Positions 1 to 8,786 of a stretch of 64,000 nucleotides of DNA are shown piece after piece. Origin of the DNA: Exiguobacterium mexicanum. GTDB lineage: Bacteria > Bacillota > Bacilli > Exiguobacteriales > Exiguobacteriaceae. The notes under the pieces were generated by a model. That model searched no databases and was not told where the DNA came from. It saw nothing but the letters and a program-made list of their open reading frames with translations. The position numbers were made by a program, and so were the translations under genes. How positions within the stretch are numbered: the stretch's first letter is position 1; each line of letters opens with the position of its first letter. The stretch spans positions 196,501 through 260,500 of the forward strand of contig NZ_CP040676.1 in NCBI RefSeq assembly GCF_005960665.1, given 5' to 3'.

Positions 1-920
1 AGCGCTGCGACGGCCTCGATGAATTTTTCGGAGAACGCATCGACGATGGACTGCTCGACATAAATCCGGTTGGCGCAGACACACGTCTGTCCGCCGTTAC
101 GGAATTTCGTCGCGACCGCTTGCAGTACAGCCTTGTCGAGATCTGCCTGTGCCGTGACGATGAGTGGGGCGTGACCACCGAGCTCGAGCGAGATTTTCTT
201 CATCGTATCGGCGGCGCCGCGCATGAGGGTCTTGCCGACCTCGGTCGAACCGGTGAACGTCAATTTGCGGACACGGGGGTCGTGTTGCCACGTGTTCACG
301 ATGTCAGAAGCTTTCCCGGTGACAAGATTGATGACACCGGGTGGGAAGCCTGCTTTCTCAGCCAGTTTGACGAGTTCGATCGCCGTCAATGGTGTCGCTG
401 ATGCCGGTTTCAATACGACGGTACAACCTGCGGCAAGCGCCGGCGCCAATTTTCGGGTGATCATGGCGGCCGGGAAGTTCCATGGGGTGATGGCGGCGAC
501 GACGCCGACCGGTTGTTTAATGGCAAAGATGCGTTTCTTGTTTGACGATGCCGGAATCGTCTCGCCGTACACGCGCCGACCTTCCGCGGCGTACCACTCG
601 ATAAAGCCGTTCGCATAGCGGACTTCGCCGATGGCTTCTTGGAGCGGCTTGCCTTGCTCTTCGACCATCGTCCGAGCGATGGCTTCCGTATGTTCATCGA
701 TCAGTCGATTCCATTCGAGCAGGAGGGCGCCTCGTTCTTCTGCCGTTTTCTCTTGCCAGTCCTTCAAGGCGTCGTGGGCGGCATCGACAGCCTGTTTCGC
801 TTCGGCGGTGTCGCTCTTTGTCACCGTGGCCATAATGTTGCCGGTCGCGGGATTCCGCACCACGATCGTGTCCGATGTATCAATCCATTCTCCGTTGATG
901 AAATTGTTCTCCACTCGCAT
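1..920 (-). CDS. gabD: NAD(P)-dependent succinate-semialdehyde dehydrogenase, N-terminal part
   Basis: The left window edge cuts this gene; 306 N-terminal codons are visible of a family usually about 480 residues long. It belongs to the aldehyde dehydrogenase superfamily and should oxidise succinate semialdehyde to succinate in the cytoplasm. Visible motifs are the PWNFP segment with Asn148, FTGSTEVGK (222-230) for cofactor binding, ELGGHAP with the general base Glu247, and GGQTCVCANR with the catalytic Cys280. The CVCANR form of the active-site motif is typical of the GabD subgroup. The ATG at 920 follows a clear AAAGGGGA ribosome site. The gene is read divergently from the PlsY-like gene. 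The exact aldehyde substrate is an inference. Confidence 0.88.
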   Translation of the reverse strand, partial: MRVENNFINGEWIDTSDTIVVRNPATGNIMATVTKSDTAEAKQAVDAAHDALKDWQEKTAEERGALLLEWNRLIDEHTEAIARTMVEEQGKPLQEAIGEVRYANGFIEWYAAEGRRVYGETIPASSNKKRIFAIKQPVGVVAAITPWNFPAAMITRKLAPALAAGCTVVLKPASATPLTAIELVKLAEKAGFPPGVINLVTGKASDIVNTWQHDPRVRKLTFTGSTEVGKTLMRGAADTMKKISLELGGHAPLIVTAQADLDKAVLQAVATKFRNGGQTCVCANRIYVEQSIVDAFSEKFIEAVAA

Positions 921-1008
921 CTTGATTTCCCCTTTCGTCTAGGTGCACATTAAGAAGGTACCCGATTTCAAAAATCATACACAATTTTACAACGGGGGAG
1001 GGGTCGCT

Positions 1009-1524
1009 ATGTGGGTCATCATCTTGGGCTATGTCGTCGGCAGTATACTTGGCGGGCGCTTATACGGCAGGTGGAGCGGTCAAGACTTGGCAACGAGTGG
1101 GTCGGGAAACACCGGTGCCCGCAATGCGTTACGGATTGGCGGGAAGCGAGCGTTCTTGTTCGTTTACGGATTCGACGTCTTGAAGACGGTACTCGTGTTG
1201 TCAATCAGCGGTCCATATTTTTTTGAGACCGGACTCGCCTTGACGCTCGGGCACATTTATCCGATGTGGCATATTCGCACCGGTGGGAAGGGGTACGCCG
1301 TATTTTCTGGAATTATATTAGCGTACAGCCCGTTATGGTTTTTAGCAGGACTTGCCATGTTGCTCATTCTCATCAAACTGACGCGTAACTCGCGCGAGAC
1401 GGGGCTTGTCATGCTCATGCTCTTGCCGCTCGCGGCCTGGGGGGACGCAACAGATGTCAGTGTGGCCAGTTTGACGATGATTTTGATCATGTACCATCAT
1501 ATAAGGGGGAAACAACGTGCTTGA
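1009..1524 (+). CDS. PlsY-like glycerol-3-phosphate acyltransferase paralogue
   Basis: A 171-residue integral membrane protein with about five hydrophobic segments. PlsY enzymes transfer an acyl group from acyl-phosphate to glycerol-3-phosphate in the cytoplasmic membrane. The three signature regions are present but drifted: GSGNTGARN where PlsY usually has GSGNPGATN, GHIYPMW where it has a GHxFPxF segment, and GGKGYA where it has GGKGVAT. This suggests a paralogue rather than the housekeeping enzyme. The ATG at 1009 was chosen because a GGGGGAGGGG Shine-Dalgarno lies just upstream; an earlier in-frame start at 943 has none. The end overlaps the next gene by 8 bases, so the two are probably translated together. 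Confidence 0.75.
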   Translation: MWVIILGYVVGSILGGRLYGRWSGQDLATSGSGNTGARNALRIGGKRAFLFVYGFDVLKTVLVLSISGPYFFETGLALTLGHIYPMWHIRTGGKGYAVFSGIILAYSPLWFLAGLAMLLILIKLTRNSRETGLVMLMLLPLAAWGDATDVSVASLTMILIMYHHIRGKQRA

Positions 1525-3109
1525 ATTTCGAAGAGCGACGCCGGGGGATGCGGAAGCGATTCATCGATTGAACTATGAGACGTTTGTCGAAGAAATCCCG
1601 CAACACCATCCGAACGAGGAGCGACGACTCGTCGATCGCTTCCATGATACGAATACATACTGGATTGGATTGGCAGACGGGCAGCTTGTCGCCATGTGTG
1701 CCATCCGTGACGAACACCCGTTTTCACTTGAACAAAAAGGTGTGACGCTGCCGCCGGGAGAGTGGATTGAAGTCCGGCTATTGGCCGTGACGCCTTCCTA
1801 TCGGAACACAAGGACGTTTGCCGGACTTATGCGAGCGATGCTCATGGAAGCGACAGACCGGGGTGTGGAAGGGATTGTCATCAGCGGAACCGTACGCGAA
1901 CAGAAGCTATATCGACGGTTCGGGTTTATCCCGTTCGCAGAACCGGTCGGGACGGCGGAGGCGTTATACGTGCCGATGCAGTTGACGCGCTCTGGGTTCA
2001 TGCAGTCAGAGACCGCTCGAACGTTGCGGCCAAAGTTACTCCTCGCCGGTCCCGTCGAACTGTCGAATCAAGTGCGCGCTGCGCTTGCCGCTCAGCCGGT
2101 ATCACATCGGTCGACTGAGGCCAGCCGTTTGCTCCATTCGGTCCAGTCGAGGCTGAGCCATCTCGTCAAGTTGCCTCATGTTTACACATTACTCGGGAGC
2201 GGGACGATTGCGAACGATGCCGTCGCTGCCCAGTTGCACGGACGTGGCGTGATCATCGACACAGGGGAGTTCGGACGGCGGCTGATTGACCATGCCAATC
2301 GGGCTGGTCTTGAATTTGATGTCGTCCCGCTTTCGGCTGGGCGTCGTCTCGACTTAAAGCGAATCGGACAACATGCACCAGATTGGATTTGGACGGTCCA
2401 TTGCGAGACGTCGACGGGGAAGCTGGTCGATTTGGACCAGTTGCGTAAGTATGCACACACACATCCGACGAAGATTGCGATTGATGCCATCAGTGTGGTT
2501 GGGACGAAAGTGACCGACTATTCGTTCGCGCATCTGGTGACGTTCGTCTCGGGCAAAGCGCTCCGAAATGCCCCTGGATTGGCGTTTGTCGCCATGCGAG
2601 AACGAGCTGTCCCGAACCCGTCGATTCCGCGTTATTTAGACTTGGCAGGCTATGACCCAATCGCCTTCACGCAATCGGTCCCGCTCATTCAAGCGATGGA
2701 CGTCGCCTTGCGCGAACTGACGGACGCGGAGATTGCGACCCATCAATCCAAACTTGATGCGTTCGTACATGAACTGGTGCGCCGCGGTATATCGGTTGAA
2801 CTCGGGGACGATCAAGCGCCCGGCATTTTTTCGCTCGCGCTGCCAGACACACTGTCCTCGATTGAGCTAGGATATCAATTGGCGTTCCATGGCTATCAAG
2901 TGCAGTACGAGAGCGTTTATTTGCGGCGTGCGAACTGTCTCCAAGTCTCCACGATGGGATGGACGACCGACCGGGATTTGCAGCAAGTCGCCGCCTATAT
3001 CGGTACGTGGCTCCAGAAAAAAACCGCCACTCCAGGGAGTGACGGGTTCAGACGCGGAAATCTTGGCGGGCCAAATGACGAATCTTTCGACCGAGGCGTC
3101 TTGAGTTGA
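1517..3109 (+). CDS. GNAT acetyltransferase fused to a class V PLP-dependent aminotransferase-like domain
   Basis: A 530-residue two-domain protein. Residues 1-155 look like a GNAT acyltransferase (conserved EVRLLAVTPSYRNTRTFAGL segment, then LYRRFGF). Residues 172-500 look like a fold type I, class V aminotransferase of the alanine-glyoxylate / 2-aminoethylphosphonate transaminase kind: LLAGPVELSNQVRAAL followed by HRS (197-199), GSGT (227-230) for the cofactor phosphate, HCETSTG (295-301), DAISVVGT (323-330) and SGKALRNAPG with Lys347 as the probable Schiff-base lysine. The start GTG at 1517 overlaps the PlsY-like gene by 8 bases. The last 62 bases overlap the convergent UbiB-like gene. The substrate is unknown; the partnership with an acyltransferase hints at an amino- or acyl-modified small molecule or lipid, which is inference. 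Confidence 0.75.
   Translation: MLEFRRATPGDAEAIHRLNYETFVEEIPQHHPNEERRLVDRFHDTNTYWIGLADGQLVAMCAIRDEHPFSLEQKGVTLPPGEWIEVRLLAVTPSYRNTRTFAGLMRAMLMEATDRGVEGIVISGTVREQKLYRRFGFIPFAEPVGTAEALYVPMQLTRSGFMQSETARTLRPKLLLAGPVELSNQVRAALAAQPVSHRSTEASRLLHSVQSRLSHLVKLPHVYTLLGSGTIANDAVAAQLHGRGVIIDTGEFGRRLIDHANRAGLEFDVVPLSAGRRLDLKRIGQHAPDWIWTVHCETSTGKLVDLDQLRKYAHTHPTKIAIDAISVVGTKVTDYSFAHLVTFVSGKALRNAPGLAFVAMRERAVPNPSIPRYLDLAGYDPIAFTQSVPLIQAMDVALRELTDAEIATHQSKLDAFVHELVRRGISVELGDDQAPGIFSLALPDTLSSIELGYQLAFHGYQVQYESVYLRRANCLQVSTMGWTTDRDLQQVAAYIGTWLQKKTATPGSDGFRRGNLGGPNDESFDRGVLS
3017..3046 (-). terminator. Terminator of the UbiB-like gene
   Basis: Read on the minus strand, a GC-rich hairpin (arms CACTC and GAGTG with flanking G/C pairs) starts just after the stop codon at 3048 and is followed by a run of seven T. 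It lies inside the 3' coding end of the convergent fusion gene. Confidence 0.6.
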
Positions 3110-4685
3110 AATAAGCGATGACCGAGACGACGCCACCTGACCAGAACAGCCACTCATCCGGTCGGAGATAGCCGAATAGCCCGACGACAAGGCCGAGGAT
3201 AATCAAGCCAGCGTTGAACGTTTGACGATGGAGCAGTTCTTTCGACTCGAGCTCACGTTGGAACATCGCTTGTTCGGACAGGCGCTTCCGGGTCGGCTCT
3301 TTCAAATAGTTATCGAGGAGTGGCGGGACGTTCAGCAACTTCTTGCTGTAGTTGAGCGCCGTCATGACGTAACGGTTCTGAATCGTCGTCCCATCGGACT
3401 CGAGCCATTGAATGACAATCGGTTTACCGAGCGTAAACAAATCGATTTTTGAATCAAGGATTTGCAGAATCCCGAGCAGCGTCGAAGCGGCCCGACCGAA
3501 GAAGGCGAACTCGGCCGGCAGTTGGATCGGCTCGTTCTTGACGAGCAGTTGGATATCTTGCAACACTTTTTCGATCAGCTTCGTATCGACCGTATCGATA
3601 TCGGTCTCTAAATAGAACGTGACCGCTTTTTCAAGCGCTTGACGAATGTTATGCTTGTTCGCCGTCGGCAACAGGAAACGCAAGTCCTCAAGTCCGTCGA
3701 CGACACCGTCATAATCAAGCGAGATGAACGCCTGCAAGATTTTACGGATCGTCGCCATGTCTTGGGCAGTCGATGACCCGACCATTCCGAAGTCGAGCAG
3801 GATGATCGTCCCGTCGGCCCGGATTTGGACGTTTCCTGGGTGGGGGTCGGCGTGGAATTGTCCGCCGAACAACAGTTGCTCGGCTGCCATCGTGAACAAC
3901 CGTTTGGCAAGTGCGGAGCGGTCGATATTATTTTCTTTTAAGAAAGCGAGGTCGGTGATGCGGCGGGCTTCGACCCAATCCATCGTCAACACCCGATTCG
4001 TACAAAGGTGGTCATAATAGTCCGGGATGTACACGTCGGGGTTATCGGCGTATTTCGCTTTGAAATAATGGGCGTTCTTCAATTCGGTTTGGAAATTTAA
4101 CTCGTCCCCGATGACAAAAATCATTTGGCGATATAAGCTATCTAAGTCGGTCGATTTTGCCAGCGATGTCCGCTTGAGCATCGTCGTGACGATTCGCATC
4201 GCTTTGAAGTCGGTCCGAATGATCTTTTCAATGTCTGGACGCTGGATTTTCAAGGCGACGCGCTTCCCGTTCTCAAGCAACGTCGCGCCATACACTTCCC
4301 CGATTGAGGCAGAGGCGACGGCGTCGATTCCGACGTCTTTCACAACTTGTGTATACGGGACGCCCCATTCTGCTTCCAGGATGGCGCGGGACTTGTCCCA
4401 GCCTGATGTAGGGACACGGTCGACGAGCTCGGATAACTCGTTCAATACAGAAGGAGGCAACAAGTCGGCCCGAATCGATAGAAACTGCCCGAGCTTGATG
4501 AGCAGCCCTTCGAGCCGGAGTGCGTTCCGCTTATACTCGCGGGCAAGGTTCAACATGAGCGTCTCATACTCTTCGGTTGACGCGAGACCTTGTTGCTGTT
4601 TGCGGGAGAATGCATAAATTTTAATGATGAATCGGGCGAACATCGTGACGATAATCCATATGCGGAACAAGGCGATTCGTTTCAT
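3048..4685 (-). CDS. ABC1/UbiB-family atypical kinase
   Basis: A 545-residue member of the ABC1/ADCK/UbiB atypical protein kinase family. Signature features are all present: LIKLGQF (the KxGQ motif), the alanine-rich nucleotide loop as ASASIGEVYGA, VALKIQRP with the ATP-contacting lysine, HADPHPGNVQI with the catalytic loop, and LLDFGMVG with the metal-binding Asp. Two hydrophobic C-terminal helices (about 480-535) should anchor it to the membrane. UbiB proteins support isoprenoid quinone or lipid homeostasis; in a menaquinone-using Gram-positive the precise role is not known. The ATG at 4685 sits downstream of AAAGGA. It is convergent with the fusion gene and divergent from the next membrane protein. 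Confidence 0.85.
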   Translation of the reverse strand: MKRIALFRIWIIVTMFARFIIKIYAFSRKQQQGLASTEEYETLMLNLAREYKRNALRLEGLLIKLGQFLSIRADLLPPSVLNELSELVDRVPTSGWDKSRAILEAEWGVPYTQVVKDVGIDAVASASIGEVYGATLLENGKRVALKIQRPDIEKIIRTDFKAMRIVTTMLKRTSLAKSTDLDSLYRQMIFVIGDELNFQTELKNAHYFKAKYADNPDVYIPDYYDHLCTNRVLTMDWVEARRITDLAFLKENNIDRSALAKRLFTMAAEQLLFGGQFHADPHPGNVQIRADGTIILLDFGMVGSSTAQDMATIRKILQAFISLDYDGVVDGLEDLRFLLPTANKHNIRQALEKAVTFYLETDIDTVDTKLIEKVLQDIQLLVKNEPIQLPAEFAFFGRAASTLLGILQILDSKIDLFTLGKPIVIQWLESDGTTIQNRYVMTALNYSKKLLNVPPLLDNYLKEPTRKRLSEQAMFQRELESKELLHRQTFNAGLIILGLVVGLFGYLRPDEWLFWSGGVVSVIAYFNSRRLGRKIRHLARQDFRV

Positions 4686-4785
4686 AAAAGTACCGACATC
4701 CTTTACAAGCAGTCGCTCGACTGATCTGATTTTTTATATCTTAACTTTACCACAGAATGCTTTAAAGAAAGGGCAAGGGATATTT

Positions 4786-5385
4786 ATGGAGTGGGAATTA
4801 CTCAACGTCGTCGGAACGATTGCGTTTGCGGCGAGCGGTGCCATCATCGCGATGGACGAGAAATATGATATTTTTGGGGTATGGTTGCTCGCTTTCACAA
4901 CAGCTTTCGGTGGCGGGGCCATCCGAAACGTCTTGCTCGGAAACCCGGTCAGTTTGATTTGGCAACAAAACGATCTCTTCATCCTTTGTTTTCTTGTCGC
5001 ATTGCTCATCTTCCTGCTGCCAAACGTTGTTTTGCCGCATTGGGAACGCTGGGGCGTCATCGTGGACGCAATCGGTCTCGTCGCCTTCGCGTTTCAAGGA
5101 GCACAGGTCGCCATCAAGCTTGATTTACCATTATCGGCCGCGATTGCAGCGGCCGTTTTGACGGGTGTCGGTGGCGGGGTCGTCCGTGATTTGTTGGCCG
5201 GCCGAAAGCCTCTCGTCCTACAATCGGAAGTATATGCGATTTGGGCGATCATTATCGCGGTCGTCACATATTATTTCCGTCTTGAAGGAGGACTTCCTGT
5301 CTATACGTTACTTGTTGTCGTTGCGGCGCTTCGAGTGATATCCTACTATCGAAAGTGGAATTTACCTGCACGTAAAGTGCGATAA
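4786..5385 (+). CDS. UPF0126 / TRIC-type membrane channel protein
   Basis: A 199-residue protein with about seven hydrophobic helices and the two internal repeats of the UPF0126 (bacterial TRIC) family. The repeat hallmarks are FAASGA near the N-terminus, GGGAIRNVLLGNPV in the first repeat, and GVGGGVVRDLLAGRKP in the second. Prokaryotic TRIC homologues are trimeric cation-permeable channels. The ATG at 4786 is favoured by the AAGAAAGGGCAAGG sequence upstream; an in-frame ATG at 4624 would run through the upstream gene's promoter region. The next gene follows after 14 bases, so they may be co-transcribed. Confidence 0.85.
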   Translation: MEWELLNVVGTIAFAASGAIIAMDEKYDIFGVWLLAFTTAFGGGAIRNVLLGNPVSLIWQQNDLFILCFLVALLIFLLPNVVLPHWERWGVIVDAIGLVAFAFQGAQVAIKLDLPLSAAIAAAVLTGVGGGVVRDLLAGRKPLVLQSEVYAIWAIIIAVVTYYFRLEGGLPVYTLLVVVAALRVISYYRKWNLPARKVR

Positions 5386-5399
5386 GGGGGAAATTAGTG

Positions 5400-5765
5400 A
5401 TGAAAGCTTTACTTATTATTGGCGCCGCTTTAATGGCGCTCGGCGTCGCGTTCGGTGCGTTCGGGGCCCATGCGTTGAAAGAACGTCTGGCACCGAATAT
5501 GCTTGCGAATTGGCAGACCGGTGTGCTCTATCATATGATTCACGCTATCGGCATCATCGCTTTAGCGAGCATTTTGATGAAAGTGAGCATTAGCCAGTTC
5601 AACACAGCAGGATGGCTCATGTTTGCCGGGATTCTCTTTTTCTCAGGCAGCCTGTATGTCATGGCATTGACCGGAATCACGAAGCTTGGAGCGGTCACAC
5701 CAATTGGTGGCGTGCTGTTTATCGCCGCATGGGTGTTCGTCATCATCGGCGCATTCAAATTGTAA
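5400..5765 (+). CDS. DUF423 small membrane protein
   Basis: A 121-residue protein of four predicted membrane helices with the DUF423 hallmarks GAFGAHALKERL near the N-terminus and WQTGVLYHMIHAIGIIAL in the second helix region. The family (YwdK-like) is widespread but its function is not established. The start is GTGATG: the ATG at 5400 lies 8 bases after AAGGGGGA, while the GTG at 5397 is too close to it. It follows the UPF0126 gene by 14 bases and is probably in the same transcript. Confidence 0.85.
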   Translation: MKALLIIGAALMALGVAFGAFGAHALKERLAPNMLANWQTGVLYHMIHAIGIIALASILMKVSISQFNTAGWLMFAGILFFSGSLYVMALTGITKLGAVTPIGGVLFIAAWVFVIIGAFKL

Positions 5766-5845
5766 TCAAACGTTAACGTCTGATTAACAGTCTTCCTGTA
5801 TCATTCAAGGTGTGAGACCCCTTGTCTCCACACCGACGAACAATT

Positions 5846-5904
5846 GGCCCGTTTAGCCTTTTTCGCCTGGAGCGAGAGACTAAATAGGCCCTTTTTACGT
5901 TTTT
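5846..5904 (+). terminator. Compound hairpin with T-rich tail, terminator-like
   Basis: Arms GGCC..TTTAG (5846-5856) and CTAAA..GGCC (5880-5890) enclose an inner TTCGC/GCGAG stem, and are followed by CTTTTTACGTTTTTT. A separate hairpin precedes it at 5809-5834 (GGTGTG/CACACC). It may end the UPF0126-DUF423 transcript or be the end of a small RNA. Confidence 0.5.
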
Positions 5905-6032
5905 TGGAAATGGTTAGACTTAGAAAAATACCTGGATTATACTTTTTTAATATAAGGTCAATAATTTCCTATTTTCATCTATTATTACAACTATGTTTCG
6001 AGAAAAGAAAAGTGAAAAAATGTTGAAATATA

Positions 6033-6068
6033 AAGGGGTGGGGAGCCGTATAAGGTTTCCCACCCCTT
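6033..6068. terminator. Strong hairpin, possible bidirectional terminator
   Basis: Perfect 10-base arms AAGGGGTGGG (6033-6042) and CCCACCCCTT (6059-6068). Neither side has a long T tract, so its job is uncertain; it could also be a processing or structured RNA element. Confidence 0.4.
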
Positions 6069-6233
6069 CGTCGTAATAAAAGTGAAATATAACTTTAACA
6101 GGAAAACATTCGACACTTCGATATAATTAGTCGTGTTGAAACTAAAAAAATAATCGTTTTTGTTACATAGCAAAACGACTGACCTTTAAATAGTACGTGA
6201 ACCCTAACCCCGTCAATAGAAAGGATGTCCCCA

Positions 6234-7760
6234 TTGATCAATTGGAAACGCACCGTCTCGACACTCACGCTTAGCGCGCTTCTTCTTGGGACGCACTCGG
6301 TGGCTGATGCCTCGACGTCAATCAAGGAGAAACAAGAGCAGCAGAAGAAAGTGCAAGAGCAACGGAATAACGTCAAACAGAACCAATCGAATACGTCTTC
6401 GAAAATTAAGCAAAATAAAAATGAAATCTCGAAAGTTCAAGCTGAAGTCAACAAGATGGATGCCCAACTTCAAGACATCATCAATGATGTCGCAGCGAAA
6501 CGCCAAGAAATCAAGCGTACTGAGTTGAAAATTGAAGACCTCGAAGCTGACATTAAAGGCTATGAGAAGAAGATGAAGGCTCAAGAAGCAATGATGAAAG
6601 AGCGTATGGCCACGATGCAAACGAATGGCGGCGGCTCAATCAATTGGGCTGAGTTCATCTTCGGTTCGAAAAACTTCTCGGACTTGATCACACGGATGAT
6701 CACGGCCGGAACGATTCAACGAAGCGACCAAGAGTTGTTTGAAGACTATGAAGCGACGCGTCAATCGTTACAAGAAGCGCAAGCATCACTTAAAGAAGAA
6801 CGCACATCGCTCTTGAAGCAACAAAAAGCGCTAGAAGTACGTCAAGCTCAACTCGAGAAGAAGATGAAACAGCGCGAAGCTCGCATCAAAGAGCTCGAGG
6901 ACAAGAATATCAAATTCGAATCGCAAATCTTCGACCTTCAAGAAATCGAAGCGACGTTAATCGCGCAAGAAGAAGCGATTGCGGCTGAGATTGAAGCGCA
7001 ACGTCGTGAGGAAGAAGAAGCGCGTCGTCGTGCTGAAGAGGCGGCTCGTCAAGAAGCAGCCCGTAAAGCTGAAGAAGCTCGCCAAGCAGAAGCGGCGCAA
7101 GCAGCAGCAGCGGCCCGTCAAGCAGAAGAAGCAAGAGCGGCAGCGGCTAAAGCCGAGGCAGAACGAGCAGCAGCTCAAAAACAGCAGAACAATAACAATA
7201 ATACCCAGTCGTCTTCATCTTCAAACCAGACGACACAAAATAGCACACCGGCACCGAAACCGGCTGCGCCAGCACCAAAGCCGGCGCCGGCACCAGCGCC
7301 TAAACCAGCTCCGATGGCACCGACCACATCGGCACCGGCACCATCGGGCGCAATGTTCATTCAACCGACAACGGGACGTTTCTCACAAGGATGGGGACCG
7401 GCAAGCGGTCAATTCGGCTACTCGTTCCATAACGGCGTCGATATCGCTGGACCTGTCGGAACACCAATCCGTGCCTCGGCAACGGGAACGGTCATCCGTG
7501 CCGGCTGGGGTGGCGCATACGGGAATCACGTCATGATTGCCCACGTCATCAACGGACAAGTTTGGACGACGGTCTATGCCCACATGAACTCGGTCTCAGT
7601 AAGCGCCGGTCAACGTGTGACACAAGGCCAAAACATCGGCGCGATGGGTAGCACAGGGAACTCGACTGGCTCACACTTGCACTTCGAGGTTCATCAAGGC
7701 AGCTACTCGTACTCAGGAACGAGCGCGGGTAGCACAGTCAACCCACGTCAGTTCTTCTAA
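6234..7760 (+). CDS. Secreted murein hydrolase: coiled coil plus M23 (LytM) endopeptidase
   Basis: About 508 residues with a signal peptide (hydrophobic core TLTLSALLLG, cleavage near ADAS). Residues 30-290 are a long charged coiled coil of the PcsB/CwlO/EnvC type, ending in an alanine/glutamate/arginine-rich helix; then a Q/N/S- and Pro/Ala/Lys-rich linker; and a C-terminal M23 zinc metallopeptidase domain with HNGVDIAGPVGTPI (His and Asp ligands) and SHLHFEVH (active-site HxH). It should cut peptidoglycan cross-bridges, probably under control of a membrane partner. The TTG at 6234 is chosen because GAAAGGATG lies about 8 bases upstream; the ATG at 6225 is part of that ribosome site and is too close. 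Confidence 0.85.
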   Translation: MINWKRTVSTLTLSALLLGTHSVADASTSIKEKQEQQKKVQEQRNNVKQNQSNTSSKIKQNKNEISKVQAEVNKMDAQLQDIINDVAAKRQEIKRTELKIEDLEADIKGYEKKMKAQEAMMKERMATMQTNGGGSINWAEFIFGSKNFSDLITRMITAGTIQRSDQELFEDYEATRQSLQEAQASLKEERTSLLKQQKALEVRQAQLEKKMKQREARIKELEDKNIKFESQIFDLQEIEATLIAQEEAIAAEIEAQRREEEEARRRAEEAARQEAARKAEEARQAEAAQAAAAARQAEEARAAAAKAEAERAAAQKQQNNNNNTQSSSSSNQTTQNSTPAPKPAAPAPKPAPAPAPKPAPMAPTTSAPAPSGAMFIQPTTGRFSQGWGPASGQFGYSFHNGVDIAGPVGTPIRASATGTVIRAGWGGAYGNHVMIAHVINGQVWTTVYAHMNSVSVSAGQRVTQGQNIGAMGSTGNSTGSHLHFEVHQGSYSYSGTSAGSTVNPRQFF

Positions 7761-7765
7761 TGATC

Positions 7766-7804
7766 AACGAGGACCCGTCAATCGTGACAGGTTCTCGTTT
7801 TGTG
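7766..7804 (+). terminator. Terminator of the murein hydrolase gene
   Basis: Hairpin arms at 7767-7780 and 7785-7798 (ACGAGGACC.. and ..GGTTCTCGT) with loop ATCG, followed by TTTTGTG. Confidence 0.75.
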
Positions 7805-7820
7805 TCCCATCAAAACCAAA

Positions 7821-7837
7821 AAACAAGCGCCTATCCG
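7821..7837 (-). terminator. Distal arm of the permease terminator, separated by an IS
   Basis: This 17-base arm pairs 16 of 17 with 9530-9546. On the minus strand it is followed by a T-rich tail (TTTTTTGGTTTT), so it is the 3' half of the permease terminator. The two halves are now 1.69 kb apart because the IS3-family element sits in the loop. Confidence 0.85.
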
Positions 7838-7886
7838 TTGTGAACTGCTCCCCGTCAAGTAGACAGTGTAAATAATGAAAACCAAC

Positions 7887-8786
7887 CTAGGCGGCTTGAG
7901 ACCTGTATTCGACAGGACTCAGGCCGTTTAGTCGTTTCTGGAAACGGTCGTGGTTGTAGAACGCTATGTAGTTCTCGATTGCCTTCGTCAGTTCGCTATA
8001 GGCCTGGAACTCACGCAAATAGTACATCTCCACTTTCAGGGTGCCCCAGAAACTCTCGATTGGGGCGTTGTCGATACAGCGTCCCACGCGGGACATGCTG
8101 TGGGTCAGTCCCGCGTCCTCTACCATGCGTTTGAACCCTCTCGAGGTGTATTGGAACCCTCGGTCGCTATGGATCATCAGACTCGCTCCTGTACGTAGAC
8201 GCGCGATGGCTGGCATCATCGTTTTAAAGACGAGCCCGTTGTTGTTGGACTTCCCGACACGATAGGCGACGATTGAGCCGTCGTACAGGTCGATAATCGC
8301 GCTAAGGTACGCCTTCTTTCCGGCACCGTATTTGAACTCGGTGACGTCGGTGCACCATTTCTCGTCCGGCCGGGCCGCGCTGAACTCTCGGTTCATCAAG
8401 TTCTCGGCCACATGCTGTGGCGTTGACTTCTTATGTTTCCTCCGCTTCCGGCGGATGATCGATTGAATCCCATGGCTATGCATCAAACGATAGATTCGCT
8501 TTTCATTGAACGGGGACAAGCTTTGTTGCCGGCGTAACCGATTGATGGTCATCGTGATCCGACGGTACCCGTATGTCCCGTTCGCCTGATCATAGAGTAG
8601 ACGGATGTCCTCCAGGAGCTTCTCGTTCTCTTCTTGACGCACCGATATGGTGCGATTCAACCATTTGTAATAGGCCGCCCGTGAGATGCCGGCGACCCGG
8701 CAGAGGAGCACAATCGAGAGGGCTTCCTCTTCGTTCAATTCTTTGATGGCGATATATCTTTGCTGTAGCCGTACCTGGCTGATCAC
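7887..8786 (-). CDS. IS3-family transposase OrfB (DDE integrase)
   Basis: A 299-residue rve-type integrase read from GTG at 8786. It has an N-terminal HTH_21-like region (ISRAAYYKWLNR, then YGYRRITMTINR), and a DDE catalytic core: WCTDVTEF with the first Asp, MIHSDRGFQYTS with the second Asp, and APIESFWGTLKVEMYY with the catalytic Glu. It overlaps orfA by 4 bases and lies in the -1 frame relative to it. In this family the working transposase is usually the OrfAB fusion made by ribosomal frameshifting; OrfB alone may also be made. Confidence 0.93.
   Translation of the reverse strand: MISQVRLQQRYIAIKELNEEEALSIVLLCRVAGISRAAYYKWLNRTISVRQEENEKLLEDIRLLYDQANGTYGYRRITMTINRLRRQQSLSPFNEKRIYRLMHSHGIQSIIRRKRRKHKKSTPQHVAENLMNREFSAARPDEKWCTDVTEFKYGAGKKAYLSAIIDLYDGSIVAYRVGKSNNNGLVFKTMMPAIARLRTGASLMIHSDRGFQYTSRGFKRMVEDAGLTHSMSRVGRCIDNAPIESFWGTLKVEMYYLREFQAYSELTKAIENYIAFYNHDRFQKRLNGLSPVEYRSQAA

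Larger units (their letters stand above)
5766..6233 (+). other. Gene-free region with AT-rich stretch and three hairpins
   Basis: About 470 bases without a credible gene. It holds a hairpin at 5809-5834, a terminator-like compound hairpin at 5846-5904, an AT-rich stretch at about 5905-6030, and a strong hairpin at 6033-6068. The promoter of the murein hydrolase should lie in 6070-6220, but no convincing consensus was found there. Confidence 0.6.
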
